Origin: Paraburkholderia podalyriae
GTDB lineage: Bacteria > Pseudomonadota > Gammaproteobacteria > Burkholderiales > Burkholderiaceae
Direction: 5' to 3'
Assembly: GCF_014397785.1 (NCBI RefSeq)
Contig: NZ_VZQQ01000010.1
Location: 62,001-126,000 of the forward strand
Length of the DNA: 64,000 nucleotides
A program made the translations under genes and the position numbers. This document shows positions 27,855-37,326 of this stretch, one piece after another (the stretch's first letter is position 1; each line of letters opens with the position of its first letter). The notes under the pieces are model-generated. The model was given only the letters and a program-made list of their open reading frames with translations. It did not search any database and was not told where the DNA came from.

Positions 27855-29237
27855 TCAGTTCAAGCGCATGCGCTGCAACTTGTTGTATAGCGTCTTCGGG
27901 CTGATTCCTAGCAACGATGCCGCGCGATGCCGGGTGCCGCCGACCGCGTCGAGCGTCGCGCGAATCAGCATTTCTTCGACGTCCGCGAGCGGCGTGCCGA
28001 CCGTCACCTGCACGCGGCTGCCGTTCAGATCGCGGCCGTTCGCCGTGCCTGCCTCGTCGGCGCGCAACGACTCGACCACGTCGCCCGATGCCTGATACGC
28101 GCGCCGCACGCGTTCCTGCAGCTCTCGCAGGTTGCCCGGCCAGTCGTAAGCGAGGCATTCGCGCAGGAAGTTCGGCCCCGCCTGCTTCGCGACCTCGGAC
28201 GTGCCGCGCGCGGTCTGTTCCATATTCAGTGCGTCGACGACTGCCTGCGCGATCAGCACCGGATCTTCGCCGCGCTCGCGCAGTGGCGGCAACATGACGG
28301 CGGCGGCTTCGAGGCGCAGCGCGAGGTCCTGATGCAGAGAGCCGTCCGCGACCGCCGCGCGCGGCGGCTTGCGCGTCGACGCGATCAGCCGGAAGTCGGT
28401 CACGATCTGATTGCTACCACCCACGCGCATGAAGGTCTGCGAATCGAGCGCGCGCAACAGCGCTTCCTGCTGCGTGCGCGGCAACTCGGTGATTTCGTCG
28501 ATGAACAGCGTGCCGCCGCTCGCCTGTTCGAACAGGCCCGGCTCGCGCTGCTCGGCGCCACCGAACGCGCCACGTTCATGGCCGAACAGCATGCTGTCGA
28601 GCGAGCGATCGAGGCCGCCGGCGGCCGCGCCGCGGCAATCGAACGTGACGAACGGGCCTTTGCGGCGGCGGCTCATGTCGTGCAGCGTGCGCGCGGCGAT
28701 CCGCTTGCCCGTCCCGGCCTCGCCGGAGATCAGCACTGCGGCTTCGGTCGGCGCGAGACGCTCGATCGTGTCGTACACGTGCTGAATGGCGCTGCTGCGG
28801 CCAAGCATCGAGCCGAAGCGCCCAAGCTGACGCAGCGACGCGCGCAGCGCCTGCACTTCCTCGGTCAGCTCATAAGGCCGCGGAATGCGCGCGAGCAGGC
28901 TGCGTAAACGCGGGATGTTGACCGGCTTCAGCAGATAATCCCAGATGCCGTGCCGCAATCCCTCGATCGCACTCTCGACCGTCGCATTGCCAGTCATCAC
29001 GATCACAGGAACTGCGCCGCCCGGCGGATGCGCGGGCAGATGCTGCAACAGATCGAGGCCGCTGCCGTCCGGCAGATTCAGGTCGACGAGCACGACGTCT
29101 GGAATGAAGCGCGTCAATGCGGCGCGGGCCTCGGCGAGCGTGGTCGCGGTGTCGACGGAAAAGCCGTCGGCGGCGAGGATTGCCGACAGACCGGACAGGC
29201 TGTTGGGATCGTCTTCAACAATCAGGGCGTGTGGCAT
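27855..29237 (-). CDS. NtrC-family response regulator with altered sigma-54 contact loop
   Basis: 460 residues in three domains. Receiver: acidic ED at 8-9, phospho-acceptor Asp52 (VDLNLPDG), Lys104 (YLLKPVN). AAA+ domain: Walker A GEAGTGKR at 172-179 and Walker B GTLFIDEI at 243-250. Fis-type helix-turn-helix at about 420-458 (HRAASLLGISPKTLYNKL). The loop that should read GAFTGA reads GAFGGA (223-228), and the arginine-finger segment usually FREDLYYRL reads LHQDLALRL (301-309). It may therefore work poorly with sigma-54 or act with sigma-70. No sensor kinase is adjacent, so it is an orphan here. Confidence 0.88.
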   Translation of the reverse strand: MPHALIVEDDPNSLSGLSAILAADGFSVDTATTLAEARAALTRFIPDVVLVDLNLPDGSGLDLLQHLPAHPPGGAVPVIVMTGNATVESAIEGLRHGIWDYLLKPVNIPRLRSLLARIPRPYELTEEVQALRASLRQLGRFGSMLGRSSAIQHVYDTIERLAPTEAAVLISGEAGTGKRIAARTLHDMSRRRKGPFVTFDCRGAAAGGLDRSLDSMLFGHERGAFGGAEQREPGLFEQASGGTLFIDEITELPRTQQEALLRALDSQTFMRVGGSNQIVTDFRLIASTRKPPRAAVADGSLHQDLALRLEAAAVMLPPLRERGEDPVLIAQAVVDALNMEQTARGTSEVAKQAGPNFLRECLAYDWPGNLRELQERVRRAYQASGDVVESLRADEAGTANGRDLNGSRVQVTVGTPLADVEEMLIRATLDAVGGTRHRAASLLGISPKTLYNKLQRMRLN

Positions 29238-29425
29238 GGCGAGCGCAACTTTATGAATGGGTTAAATGCCCGGCGCGCCGCCAACGCTGATGGCGCACCG
29301 CGGGCTCTGGTGGGCTCGATGACAGGTCTATCCAAACGGTCCTGGGGCGGCGAAGAAACGACAGCCGCCGGCACCGCGCCTTGAGTCGCCCGGTGCCGGC
29401 GCCTGTAGCTCCTTCACTGGTCCTG

Positions 29426-29632
29426 TCAGAAATCCCGGTTGCTATCGAAAAACCGGCGCACTTCGAGTTCCGCCTGTTCACGGGTTTTGCCATAGCGTTC
29501 CTGAATCAGACCAGCGAGCTTGTCGGCCCGGCCTTCAGCCTTGGTCAACTCGTCGTCCGTCAGTTCGCCCCATGCGGCCTTCGCCTTGCCGATCATCTGT
29601 CGCCATTTGCCCTCTGCGATGTCGTTGTTCAT
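29426..29632 (-). CDS. CsbD family stress protein
   Basis: 68 residues with the CsbD/YjbJ pattern: MNNDIAEGKWRQMIGKAK, KAAWGELTDDEL, KAEGRADKLAGLIQERYG. Hydrophilic, helical, no signal peptide. A GGAGGGAGG purine run precedes the ATG. Members are general-stress induced and of unknown biochemical role. It lies 188 nt upstream of the orphan response regulator on the same strand. Confidence 0.9.
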   Translation of the reverse strand: MNNDIAEGKWRQMIGKAKAAWGELTDDELTKAEGRADKLAGLIQERYGKTREQAELEVRRFFDSNRDF

Positions 29633-29826
29633 GGTGCCTCCCTCCAGGTTGGAAAATCAGCGCTACTCGCGTAACTCTCCACCTAGCAGTGATCGTGCCA
29701 AAAGACTTTGATGAAATGGATCAAGGGCTTGCCGTGCGCGCGACGCAAAAACAGGATGTCGCGATGGCAATTTTGAGAAAGTTGCCGGTAAAGTTTTCCT
29801 AAACCATACACGGCGCGACAGAAAAG

Positions 29827-29855
29827 AAAAAGCGCCCAAAAATTGAGCGCTTTTT
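29827..29855 (-). terminator. Terminator downstream of efp
   Basis: AAAAAGCGC (29827-29835) and GCGCTTTTT (29847-29855) form a 9-bp stem with an 11-nt loop and T-runs on either strand; it lies 45 nt beyond the efp stop. Confidence 0.75.
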
Positions 29856-29899
29856 GTGCAGGCCGGCGGGCGCCGGCCAACGGGGAGGCAGACGGGCGG

Positions 29900-30457
29900 T
29901 TAGGCGCGGCTGCGGTACTCGTGCGTACGCGTGTCAATTTCAATCTTGTCGCCGATGTTGCAGAACAGCGGTACTTGCAGTTCGAAGCCGGTATTCAGCT
30001 TGGCGTTCTTCAGCACCTTGCCCGACGACGTATCGCCCTTAACAGCCGGTTCCGTGTAGATGATTTCGCGAACCAGCGTGGTCGGCAGTTCGACCGAGAT
30101 CGCCTTGTCGTTGTAAAACACGACTTCGCAAGCCATGCCGTCTTCGAGGTAGTGCATCGCGTCGCCCATCATTTCGGCTTCGACTTCGTACTGGTTGTAG
30201 TCCGCGTCCATGAACACGTACATCGGGTCGGCGAAGTACGAGTACGTCACTTCCTTGCGCTCGAGCACGACAACGTCGAACTTGTCGTCCGCCTTGTACA
30301 CGGTTTCCATGCCTGCACCGGTCAGCAGGTTCTTGAACTTCATCTTGACGACGGCGGAGTTACGGCCCGATTTGTTGTATTCGGCCTTTTGCACGACCAT
30401 TGCGTCTGCGCCGATCATCACGACGTTGCCGGTGCGGAGTTCCTGTGCGGTCTTCAT
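29900..30457 (-). CDS. efp: Elongation factor P (arginine-type)
   Basis: 185 residues. The tip of domain I reads [15 protein letters not shown], with Arg32 at the position that carries lysine in E. coli. Arg32 is the residue rhamnosylated by EarP, and earP is the next gene upstream. EF-P relieves ribosome stalling at polyproline. AGGA stands 7-8 nt before the ATG. Confidence 0.97.
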   Translation of the reverse strand: MKTAQELRTGNVVMIGADAMVVQKAEYNKSGRNSAVVKMKFKNLLTGAGMETVYKADDKFDVVVLERKEVTYSYFADPMYVFMDADYNQYEVEAEMMGDAMHYLEDGMACEVVFYNDKAISVELPTTLVREIIYTEPAVKGDTSSGKVLKNAKLNTGFELQVPLFCNIGDKIEIDTRTHEYRSRA

Positions 30458-30848
30458 AAAACTGTCCTGTACGAGATAAATAGCTTAACTGTTGCTCGAC
30501 GGCATACGGCGCAAGCAGCTTCGGCGTTTCGCCCACCGCCTGCCGCGCGCCGCGTGAAGCGGCCGCAGTCCGGATGCGTGAAACGGGACCGGCTCGCGGC
30601 GAAGACCCGTGGCGTGATGCCCCGGCGTTTCCACCTGTCCGTTACCTGATTTTTACCCTGCTCGGGCGTGTACACGAGTGGCGCCGATCTGCAACACCAC
30701 TACATACGTCCCTTTTTTGACATTCGCGTGCCCGGCCAGAAGATTGGGAAGCGTGCTGTATTTTTCGAGGGGACCGGTCAGACGGGCTGACCACGCGGTT
30801 GTTGCTCGAATCGGGCCGCGCTTGCGTCGTCGGCCGTTGGATAACCGC
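30458..30848 (-). other. 391-nt gap between earP and efp
   Basis: No coding frame here looks real. It must hold the efp promoter and leader. A TTGACA occurs on the + strand at 30717-30722 but has no matching -10 facing a gene. I see no further recognisable structure. Confidence 0.5.
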
Positions 30849-32042
30849 TTATTTTAACTGAGTTTTTGCGAACGAGGTCAGATTTCCGGCGAGATCGCCA
30901 ACTTGCGCGAGTTCGACCGCCCAGGCCGCGGCGCGCCGCTTCAGCGTCGCATAGTGGCACACAAATTCCGCCCAGTTCGGCTGACCCGCGCCGTTCCAGG
31001 CGTGCCAGAAACGTTCGAGCGCGGCGCGCGCGTTTGCGGGCAGCGTGCGAGAGTAGTGCGCGAGCGCGGCGTCGAGCTTTGGCAGATGGGCGTCATCGGC
31101 CTGCGGATAGATGTGCCAGACGAACGGCTTCACGGCCCACTGAGCGCGTACGAACGAGTCCTCGCCGCGCACGAAATTGACGTCGCTCGCCCAGAGCAGT
31201 GCGTCGTAGCCCGGCTGTTCGGTGAACGCGAGCGCGTGCGCGCTGAGGTTGCCGCGCGTCGCATGGGTGCCCGCTGCAAACGACGCTAAACCGAAAAAGC
31301 GCGCGATTGCGCCGGAAATGCGACCTTCGGGCACCAGCAGTACGATCGGGCTTGCGCTGTCGCGCCATTGGTCGAGCAGGCTGTCGATGGCCGGGTTTTC
31401 GTAAGCGAACAGCGACACGACGGTCGCGTCGGTGGGCGGCGGCGCGTGGCCGGTGGCGTTGCGCCACCAGTCGGTGCGGGCGGCTGGCGAGCTTTCGAAC
31501 GCGGCTCGTGCCGCGTCAAGATCGCGCTCCTTCAGGACGCCACCGGTGCCGGGGCCGAGTCCGGGGAAAAAGAAGGTCTTGCTGAGCGCGTGGCGCGGGT
31601 GCGGCGACGGCCGCAAGTGAAAATCGGCGATCCAGTCCTCGGCGCTCAGATATTCGAGGTTGATCCACAGCGGCGCGCGCGCGCATTCAGCCATCGCCGC
31701 GATATAGACGGGCGGCAGCTCGCAGGCGAACGCCTCGATCACGACGTCGGCGACTTCGAGCGTATCGCCCGCATCGGACGGCTCGTGCCAATGCTCGATG
31801 ACGATGCCGTCGAGCGTCTGCCGCGAACGCTCCAGCGCGAGCGACGGGCACAGCCGCTTGAACGCATGCAGATCGTCGACGAACACGCGCACCTGCCAGC
31901 CGTGCTCGCGCGCGAGTTGGCGCGCGAGGCGCCAGCACACGCCGATGTCGCCGTAGTTGTCGATCACCGCGCAGAAGATATCGCAGGCGATCGGGTTGGC
32001 AGGGGCGGCGGGTGATCCGGGGTCGGGCGCGACGGAGGACAT
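30849..32042 (-). CDS. earP: EF-P arginine rhamnosyltransferase EarP
   Basis: 397 residues of the DUF2331 family, a GT-B glycosyltransferase. The N-terminal catalytic Asp lies in DNYGDIGVCWRLARQLA; the nucleotide-sugar site includes SDVNFVRGEDSFVRAQWA and PFVWHIYPQADDAH. EarP transfers rhamnose from dTDP-rhamnose to Arg32 of EF-P. Pairing with an arginine-type EF-P in the same strand and locus confirms the call. The start at 32042 leaves a short Pro/Ala-rich lead of about 15 residues. Confidence 0.95.
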   Translation of the reverse strand: MSSVAPDPGSPAAPANPIACDIFCAVIDNYGDIGVCWRLARQLAREHGWQVRVFVDDLHAFKRLCPSLALERSRQTLDGIVIEHWHEPSDAGDTLEVADVVIEAFACELPPVYIAAMAECARAPLWINLEYLSAEDWIADFHLRPSPHPRHALSKTFFFPGLGPGTGGVLKERDLDAARAAFESSPAARTDWWRNATGHAPPPTDATVVSLFAYENPAIDSLLDQWRDSASPIVLLVPEGRISGAIARFFGLASFAAGTHATRGNLSAHALAFTEQPGYDALLWASDVNFVRGEDSFVRAQWAVKPFVWHIYPQADDAHLPKLDAALAHYSRTLPANARAALERFWHAWNGAGQPNWAEFVCHYATLKRRAAAWAVELAQVGDLAGNLTSFAKTQLK

Positions 32043-32298
32043 GGCGGCTCGGCTGGCTCGGTGACTCCGGCGACGCGGAGCGGCTTCGAACCAACGCGGA
32101 ATGTTCTAAACTGGCGATTCTAAAGCCTCGCTCGCGATCGCGCGCGCCGTTTGCCCCACACGCGGCAGCATGGCGCGACGCGCGACACGACCTCCGGTGC
32201 ACGTTGCCGGCCACCAGCCGGCGCAATCGGTGCGATCGGTGTGAGATCGGTGCAAGCGGCGAGGCAGCGCGAGACAGTACCACCCCAATCGACCCCGC

Positions 32299-34503
32299 AT
32301 GACCGAACCCGAAGCAGCCGACGCCCCCGACACTTTCGAGCCGAAAAAAGTGCTCGTCCAACTGCCGCATCTGCCCGGCGTCTACCGTTATTACGACACG
32401 AGCGGCGCGGTGCTCTACGTCGGCAAGGCGCGCGATCTGAAGAAGCGCGTATCGAGCTACTTCACGAAGACGCAGCTGTCGCCGCGCATCGCGATGATGG
32501 TCACGCGCATCGCGCGCGTCGAGACGACGGTCACGCGTTCCGAGGCCGAGGCGCTGCTGCTCGAAAACAACCTGATCAAGGCGCTCACGCCGCGTTATAA
32601 CATCCTGTTTCGCGACGACAAGTCGTACCCGTATCTGAAGCTGACTGGCCACAAGTTTCCGCGGATGGCCTATTACCGCGGCTCGGTCGATCGCAAGAAC
32701 CAGTACTTCGGCCCGTTCCCGAGCGCGTGGGCGGTGCGCGAGAGCATCCAGATCCTGCAGCGCGTGTTCCAGCTGCGCACTTGCGAAGACTCGGTGTTCA
32801 ACAACCGCACGCGGCCGTGTCTGCTGCATCAGATCGGCCGCTGCACGGCGCCGTGCGTCGCGAACATCAGCGAAGAGGATTACGCGCGCGACGTCGCCAA
32901 CGCATCGCGCTTTCTGCTTGGCCGTCAGGGCGAGGTGATGAAGGAGCTCGAGCAGAAGATGCATGCGTTCGCGAGCGAGCTGAAGTTCGAGCAGGCCGCC
33001 GCGGTGCGCAATCAGATGAGCTCGCTGTCGACGGTGCTGCATCAGCAGGCGATCGAAGTCGGCAGCGATAGCGACGTCGACATTCTCGCGGTGGTCGCGC
33101 TGGGCGGCCGCGTTTGCGTGAATCTCGCGATGGTGCGTGGCGGGCGGCATCTCGGCGACAAGGCGTACTTTCCCGCGCACGTGGAGAGCGCGTTGACGGC
33201 GGACGAAGGTGGGCTCGAAGAAGACGGCGATCGGAATGCCGCTTCGGCGGATGCACCGGTAGCCGCGCCGTCGGCCGAAGCGGCCAGTGCCTCGGCCGAT
33301 GCGCTTGCGATCGCGCGGGACATGCCAGCGGAAGACGAAGACGCCGACACCAGTGACGAAGATGCCGAAGCGAGCGCGGACGGACTCAGCGACGAAGGCG
33401 CCGACGGCAACGCGGAATCGGCCTTTGCTACGCAGCGCCGCCAGGGCCGCGCGCCCAGCGGCGTCGAATCCGAAGTGCTCGAAGCGTTCATCGCGCAGCA
33501 TTACCTCGGCAATCGGGTGCCTCCGGTGCTCGTGGTTAGCCATGCGCCCGCGCGCGAACTCGTCGATGTGCTTAGCGAGCAGGCGGGCCACAAGGTGACG
33601 GTGCTGCGTCAACCGCAAGGGCAGCGGCGCGCGTGGCTCGCGATGGCCGAGCAGAACGCGCGGCTCGCGCTCGCGCGCCTGCTCTCCGAGCAGGGCTCGC
33701 AGCAGGCGCGCACGCGCGCGCTGACCGACACGCTCGGCATGGAGTGCGACGACCTGGCGCATCTGCGCATCGAATGCTTCGACATCAGTCACACGATGGG
33801 CGAGGCGACGCAGGCGTCGTGCGTCGTTTATCACCATCACAAGATGCAGTCGTCCGAGTATCGGCGCTACAACATCACCGGTATCACGCCCGGCGACGAT
33901 TACGCGGCGATGCGCCAGGTGCTCACGCGCCGCTATGAGAAGATGGTCGCGCAAGCCGCCGCGAATGCGAGCGACGAAGCCGCCGAATCGCAAAGCGACG
34001 CGGCCGCCGATCCGTCGCTCGCCGCCGATGCCGCCGAGCCGGCCGCGGCCGGCGGCGTGCTGCCGACCATCGTGCTGATCGACGGCGGCAAGGGGCAGGT
34101 GGAAATCGCGCGGCAGGTGTTCACGGAGCTGGGGCTGGATACCGGCATGCTGGTCGGCGTCGCGAAGGGCGAGGGGCGCAAAGTGGGTCTCGAGACGCTG
34201 ATTTTCGCGGACGGCCGCACGCCGCTCGAACTCGGCAAGGAAAGCGCCGCGCTGATGCTGGTCGCGCAGATCCGTGACGAAGCGCACCGCTTCGCGATCA
34301 CCGGCATGCGCGCCAAACGCGGCAAGACGCGCCAGACCTCGCGGCTCGAAGAACTTGAAGGCGTGGGGGCGAAGCGGCGTCAGCGCCTGCTCGCGCGCTT
34401 TGGCGGCTTACGCGGCGTGGTGGCCGCGAGCGTCGAGGATCTCGCGAGCGTCGAAGGCATTTCCCAGGCGCTCGCCGAGCAGATCTACCGGCAACTGCAT
34501 TGA
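32299..34503 (+). CDS. uvrC: Excinuclease ABC subunit C
   Basis: 734 residues, about 120 more than E. coli UvrC. GIY-YIG nuclease at the N-terminus ([20 protein letters not shown]), cysteine-rich segment with [20 protein letters not shown] motif around [12 protein letters not shown], RNase H-like 5' nuclease ([33 protein letters not shown]) and C-terminal helix-hairpin-helix ([16 protein letters not shown]). The extra length is two Ala/Asp/Glu/Ser-rich inserts at about residues 298-388 and 555-590, probably disordered. Makes the dual incision in nucleotide excision repair. Confidence 0.96.
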   Translation: MTEPEAADAPDTFEPKKVLVQLPHLPGVYRYYDTSGAVLYVGKARDLKKRVSSYFTKTQLSPRIAMMVTRIARVETTVTRSEAEALLLENNLIKALTPRYNILFRDDKSYPYLKLTGHKFPRMAYYRGSVDRKNQYFGPFPSAWAVRESIQILQRVFQLRTCEDSVFNNRTRPCLLHQIGRCTAPCVANISEEDYARDVANASRFLLGRQGEVMKELEQKMHAFASELKFEQAAAVRNQMSSLSTVLHQQAIEVGSDSDVDILAVVALGGRVCVNLAMVRGGRHLGDKAYFPAHVESALTADEGGLEEDGDRNAASADAPVAAPSAEAASASADALAIARDMPAEDEDADTSDEDAEASADGLSDEGADGNAESAFATQRRQGRAPSGVESEVLEAFIAQHYLGNRVPPVLVVSHAPARELVDVLSEQAGHKVTVLRQPQGQRRAWLAMAEQNARLALARLLSEQGSQQARTRALTDTLGMECDDLAHLRIECFDISHTMGEATQASCVVYHHHKMQSSEYRRYNITGITPGDDYAAMRQVLTRRYEKMVAQAAANASDEAAESQSDAAADPSLAADAAEPAAAGGVLPTIVLIDGGKGQVEIARQVFTELGLDTGMLVGVAKGEGRKVGLETLIFADGRTPLELGKESAALMLVAQIRDEAHRFAITGMRAKRGKTRQTSRLEELEGVGAKRRQRLLARFGGLRGVVAASVEDLASVEGISQALAEQIYRQLH

Positions 34504-34707
34504 ATTTGCGGGCCGAACCGCGCTGTTTTCGGAATGACGGCTCGCCGGACCTAAGGCGTCGCACTGCGGATGCGTCGGCCGCGCGAATCACGCGCCGGGC
34601 GCGGTCCGCTTGTCGCCGCGCACGGCCATGCTCGCGCCCGCTTGCTTGTGGCAGGCCTTGTGACACGGCACAATTGCAACTCACTCGTCAGACGCTGCGC
34701 CTGCCCC

Positions 34708-35301
34708 ATGCCGTTTAATTTTCCGATATTCCTGACCTGGCTGCGGATCGTGCTGATTCCGCTCGTCGTCGGTGTGTTCTATTTGCCTGACATGATGATG
34801 AGCCCCGCGCACCGCAATCTCGCGGCCGCGACGATCTTCATCCTGGCGGCGCTCACCGACTGGTTCGACGGTTTTCTGGCCCGCAAATGGAATCAGACCT
34901 CGGCATTCGGCGCGTTTCTCGATCCGGTCGCCGACAAGCTGATGGTGACCGCGGCGCTGCTCGTGCTCGTGCAGCTCACGCGGATCGATTCGGCGATCGC
35001 GCTCGTAATCGTCGGACGCGAAATCGCGATCTCTGCGCTGCGCGAATGGATGGCGCAGATCGGCGCGTCGAAGAGCGTCGCGGTGAACTCGCTCGGCAAA
35101 TTCAAGACCGCGTGCCAGATGGTCGCAATTCCGATGCTCCTTTTCTATGGCCCGCTGCCGCTCGGTGGCGGCCTGACGGTCGATACGCGCGTATGGGGCC
35201 TGTGGCTGATCTATCTGGCCGCGTTCCTGACGATCTGGTCGATGCTGTACTACATGAAGCTCGCGTGGCCGCAGATTCGCGAGCGCAGCGGCATTGCGTG
35301 A
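34708..35301 (+). CDS. pgsA: CDP-diacylglycerol--glycerol-3-phosphate 3-phosphatidyltransferase
   Basis: 197 residues from ATG 34708 (MPFNFPIFLTWLRI), multi-pass membrane protein. The CDP-alcohol phosphotransferase motif is complete: DWFDGFLARKW, then G(AFLD)PVADK with both catalytic Asp. Makes phosphatidylglycerol phosphate. The uvrC-pgsA-tRNA-Gly order is widely conserved in proteobacteria. It uses acyl lipids derived from the PlsX pathway encoded earlier. Confidence 0.96.
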   Translation: MPFNFPIFLTWLRIVLIPLVVGVFYLPDMMMSPAHRNLAAATIFILAALTDWFDGFLARKWNQTSAFGAFLDPVADKLMVTAALLVLVQLTRIDSAIALVIVGREIAISALREWMAQIGASKSVAVNSLGKFKTACQMVAIPMLLFYGPLPLGGGLTVDTRVWGLWLIYLAAFLTIWSMLYYMKLAWPQIRERSGIA

Positions 35302-35395
35302 CGGTGAAAGGAAGGGCGCGTTGGCGCAAAAGTATGTTCGAACCCCATGCAACTACGAGAGAAATATTTTCTTTAAAACAGGTGGGCAAATGGGG

Positions 35396-35424
35396 TTGAC
35401 ACGTTTCAGTCGCTTCTCCATAAT
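35396..35424 (+). promoter_or_regulatory. Strong sigma-70 promoter for the tRNA-Gly/Gly/Cys cluster
   Basis: TTGACA at 35396-35401 and CATAAT at 35419-35424 with a 17-bp spacer. Start expected near 35431, about 65 nt before the first tRNA. Confidence 0.75.
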
Positions 35425-35496
35425 CTCGTTTCTCCGATGCACGCAACGCGAAACACCGGAGACGCAGTAAAGCAGTGGCAGTAAATGCACTGCAAC

Positions 35497-35572
35497 GCGG
35501 GAATAGCTCAGTTGGTAGAGCGCAACCTTGCCAAGGTTGAGGTCGCGAGTTCGAGCCTCGTTTCCCGCTCCA
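35497..35572 (+). tRNA. tRNA-Gly (GCC), copy 1
   Basis: 76 nt including encoded CCA. Acceptor stem GCGGGAA pairs with TTCCCGC; anticodon stem-loop CAACC-TTGCCAA-GGTTG shows anticodon GCC; TTCGAGC T-loop present. Confidence 0.97.
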
Positions 35573-35634
35573 GTTTTCGAAGCATCGCGTTGTTTGGCGA
35601 AGTAAAAACACAGCGGGGTGTGAAGCAGTTCAAT

Positions 35635-35710
35635 GCGGGAGTAGCTCAGTTGGTAGAGCGCAACCTTGCCAAGGTTGAGGTCGCGAGTTCGAGCCTCGTC
35701 TCCCGCTCCA
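35635..35710 (+). tRNA. tRNA-Gly (GCC), copy 2
   Basis: 76 nt, identical to copy 1 except for a covarying acceptor pair (A-T to G-C at position 7/66). Anticodon GCC, CCA encoded. The 62-nt spacer between copies shows no gene. Confidence 0.97.
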
Positions 35711-35837
35711 TCCATCAGGGGAAGCAACGCTTCCCTTTTTGTTTGGAAGGCCGGTCGTTCTGAACTTTCCAGAGCTTCGGTTCTTCTGGTCACTACCGGA
35801 AAATCTGCGAACCGTGTCTAGGTTCCAGTCCGCTTGC

Positions 35838-35911
35838 GGCGCGATAGCAAAGCGGTTATGCAGCGGCCTGCAAAGCCGTTTAGGCCGGTTCGACTCCGGC
35901 TCGCGCCTCCA
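35838..35911 (+). tRNA. tRNA-Cys (GCA)
   Basis: 74 nt with encoded TCCA end. Acceptor GGCGCGA pairs with TCGCGCC; anticodon loop CTGCAAA gives GCA. Third gene of the cluster. Confidence 0.96.
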
Positions 35912-35927
35912 GTCTTTGATGTAAAGT

Positions 35928-35959
35928 AAAAGCCCCGACTCGTCGGGGCTTTTCTTTTT
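35928..35959 (+). terminator. Terminator of the tRNA cluster
   Basis: AAAAGCCCCGA (35928-35938) pairs perfectly with TCGGGGCTTTT (35943-35953) around CTCG, followed by CTTTTTC. Confidence 0.9.
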
Positions 35960-36347
35960 CCGTACCTTTTTTCGTCCGACGGTGGTCACAGGTGCTGCTC
36001 GAGCTGACCGACAGAGCGCCCGCCGAATTCGCGTTGAACGAGAGCTTCCCTCGACACAATGCAGTCCACCGTTCGACGTGAGCGCAAAGCTGTCATCGTT
36101 TCTGTGCGCATCGCTTAGACTCGACGTGCTTGCCGTCAATCGCAAAATTGCTGGAAGAACCCTCCGCCGCATGCGGACGATATCAACGCGCTCGATGCCG
36201 CCCGAATGGCAGGTCTGGTTATCATTCGTTTTTTGTTGTCTTTCAGTAGCATTTTGTTTTCTTTCGAATTTGCATTGTGATTACCAGTGCGGTCAATTCG
36301 CCGTGGGATGGCACCGTTCCAGCGACGTTGATGTAAAGTGGTCGGCG
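35960..36347 (+). other. Non-coding stretch with lower GC before the 36.4-kb gene
   Basis: About 390 nt with mixed base composition and several T-rich runs (for example near 36230-36275). Open frames here are short and of irregular composition. No RNA gene, repeat or promoter is convincing. Confidence 0.4.
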
Positions 36348-36424
36348 ATGTTGTTCGTTGCACATAAAACCTATATTCGACCTATCAAAAAATCAGAGCC
36401 GCCGCCATTCTGCTGAGTCTCGGT

Positions 36425-37117
36425 TTGCCGTTGTCGGCGATCGCGCAATCGGCGCCGGCCCCCGAGGTCAAGGCCGGGGACACGTGGACATACACGTCGA
36501 CGAGCGAAAGAGGACCGTCGGGCTGGAACCAGACGCACGAGCAGGTGACAGTGCTGCGCGCGACGTCGTCGCACATCTATTTCGAATCAAAGGCTGCGGG
36601 CTCGACGCAAGCGCCGCGCGAGGTGATTGCTGAGGCGGACTGGAGCCGCGAGCGCAGCGTGAATGGCACCGGTACGGTCGTGAACCGGCCGTTCGCGTTT
36701 CCGTTGTCGCCGGGCAAGACCTGGAACGTCGAATACTCCGAGCAGCATCCGAACCGGGTATTCGCTTCGCAGAAGTGGAACTCGCAGTATCGGGTGCTCG
36801 GAACGGAAACCGTCGAAGTGCCCGCCGGCAAATTCCAGGCGATCAAGATCGAATCCGAAGGCGACTGGGTCGCGCAGCTCGAGCCGCGGCAGATGGTCAC
36901 GCAAGCCACGCAGGTCGAGCAGGGCGACACCGCGATGATCACGCATGCGCAGAAAATCGGCCCTGTTCAAGCGACCGGACGCACGTACAAGGCGTTCTGG
37001 TATGTGCCGGAAGTCGGGCGTTGCGCGAAATCAGTGGAAGAGTATTACGGCAGCAATGGTGTGAGAAACGAGCGCTATACGACCGGACTCGAGTCGTTCA
37101 AAAAAGGCGGCCAATAA
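36425..37117 (+). CDS. Exported protein of unknown function with missing or unusual start codon
   Basis: The frame codes for a soluble beta-rich protein (VKAGDTWTYTSTSERGPSGW, YRVLGTETVEVPAGKFQAIK, GRTYKAFWYVPEVGRCAKS) resembling secreted proteins with paired lipocalin-like strands; I do not recognise the family. The first usable codon is TTG 36425, but a signal peptide core (KIRAAAILLSLGLPLSAIAQ) is encoded in frame just upstream, back to about 36389, with no ATG, GTG or TTG before a stop at 36365. An ATG at 36348 would join this frame if the six-A run at 36387-36392 were one base longer. So the true start is uncertain: non-standard codon, slippage or a frameshift. Confidence 0.6.
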   Translation: MPLSAIAQSAPAPEVKAGDTWTYTSTSERGPSGWNQTHEQVTVLRATSSHIYFESKAAGSTQAPREVIAEADWSRERSVNGTGTVVNRPFAFPLSPGKTWNVEYSEQHPNRVFASQKWNSQYRVLGTETVEVPAGKFQAIKIESEGDWVAQLEPRQMVTQATQVEQGDTAMITHAQKIGPVQATGRTYKAFWYVPEVGRCAKSVEEYYGSNGVRNERYTTGLESFKKGGQ

Positions 37118-37326
37118 TCGGCATTCAAACGTGTGAGATGTCGCCGCATTTATTGCTCTATCGTTATTTGTCGCTGTTGATTTTGGCTCGCGCGGGAGCA
37201 CAGCGCATTCGGATGAACGGTGCGTCCGGCACGAGCAGATGACATGCCCAACGCGCGCCGGCGCGACGCATCCAGATCGGGCGATAGAATCGCTGCATCG
37301 TCATCGCCTGTTTTCATTCAAGCCGC

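Noticed and set aside
31687..34287. An 866-codon minus-strand frame spanning earP start and uvrC
   Set aside because: Antisense to uvrC with low-complexity Arg/Ala/His-rich translation and no ribosome site.
35497..35710. Repeated sequence suggesting a mobile or CRISPR-like repeat
   Set aside because: Both copies are complete tRNA-Gly genes with a covarying acceptor pair.
35982..36416. A + strand frame of 144 codons ahead of the 36.4-kb gene
   Set aside because: Irregular composition, no ribosome site, and it overlaps the signal-peptide region of the better frame.
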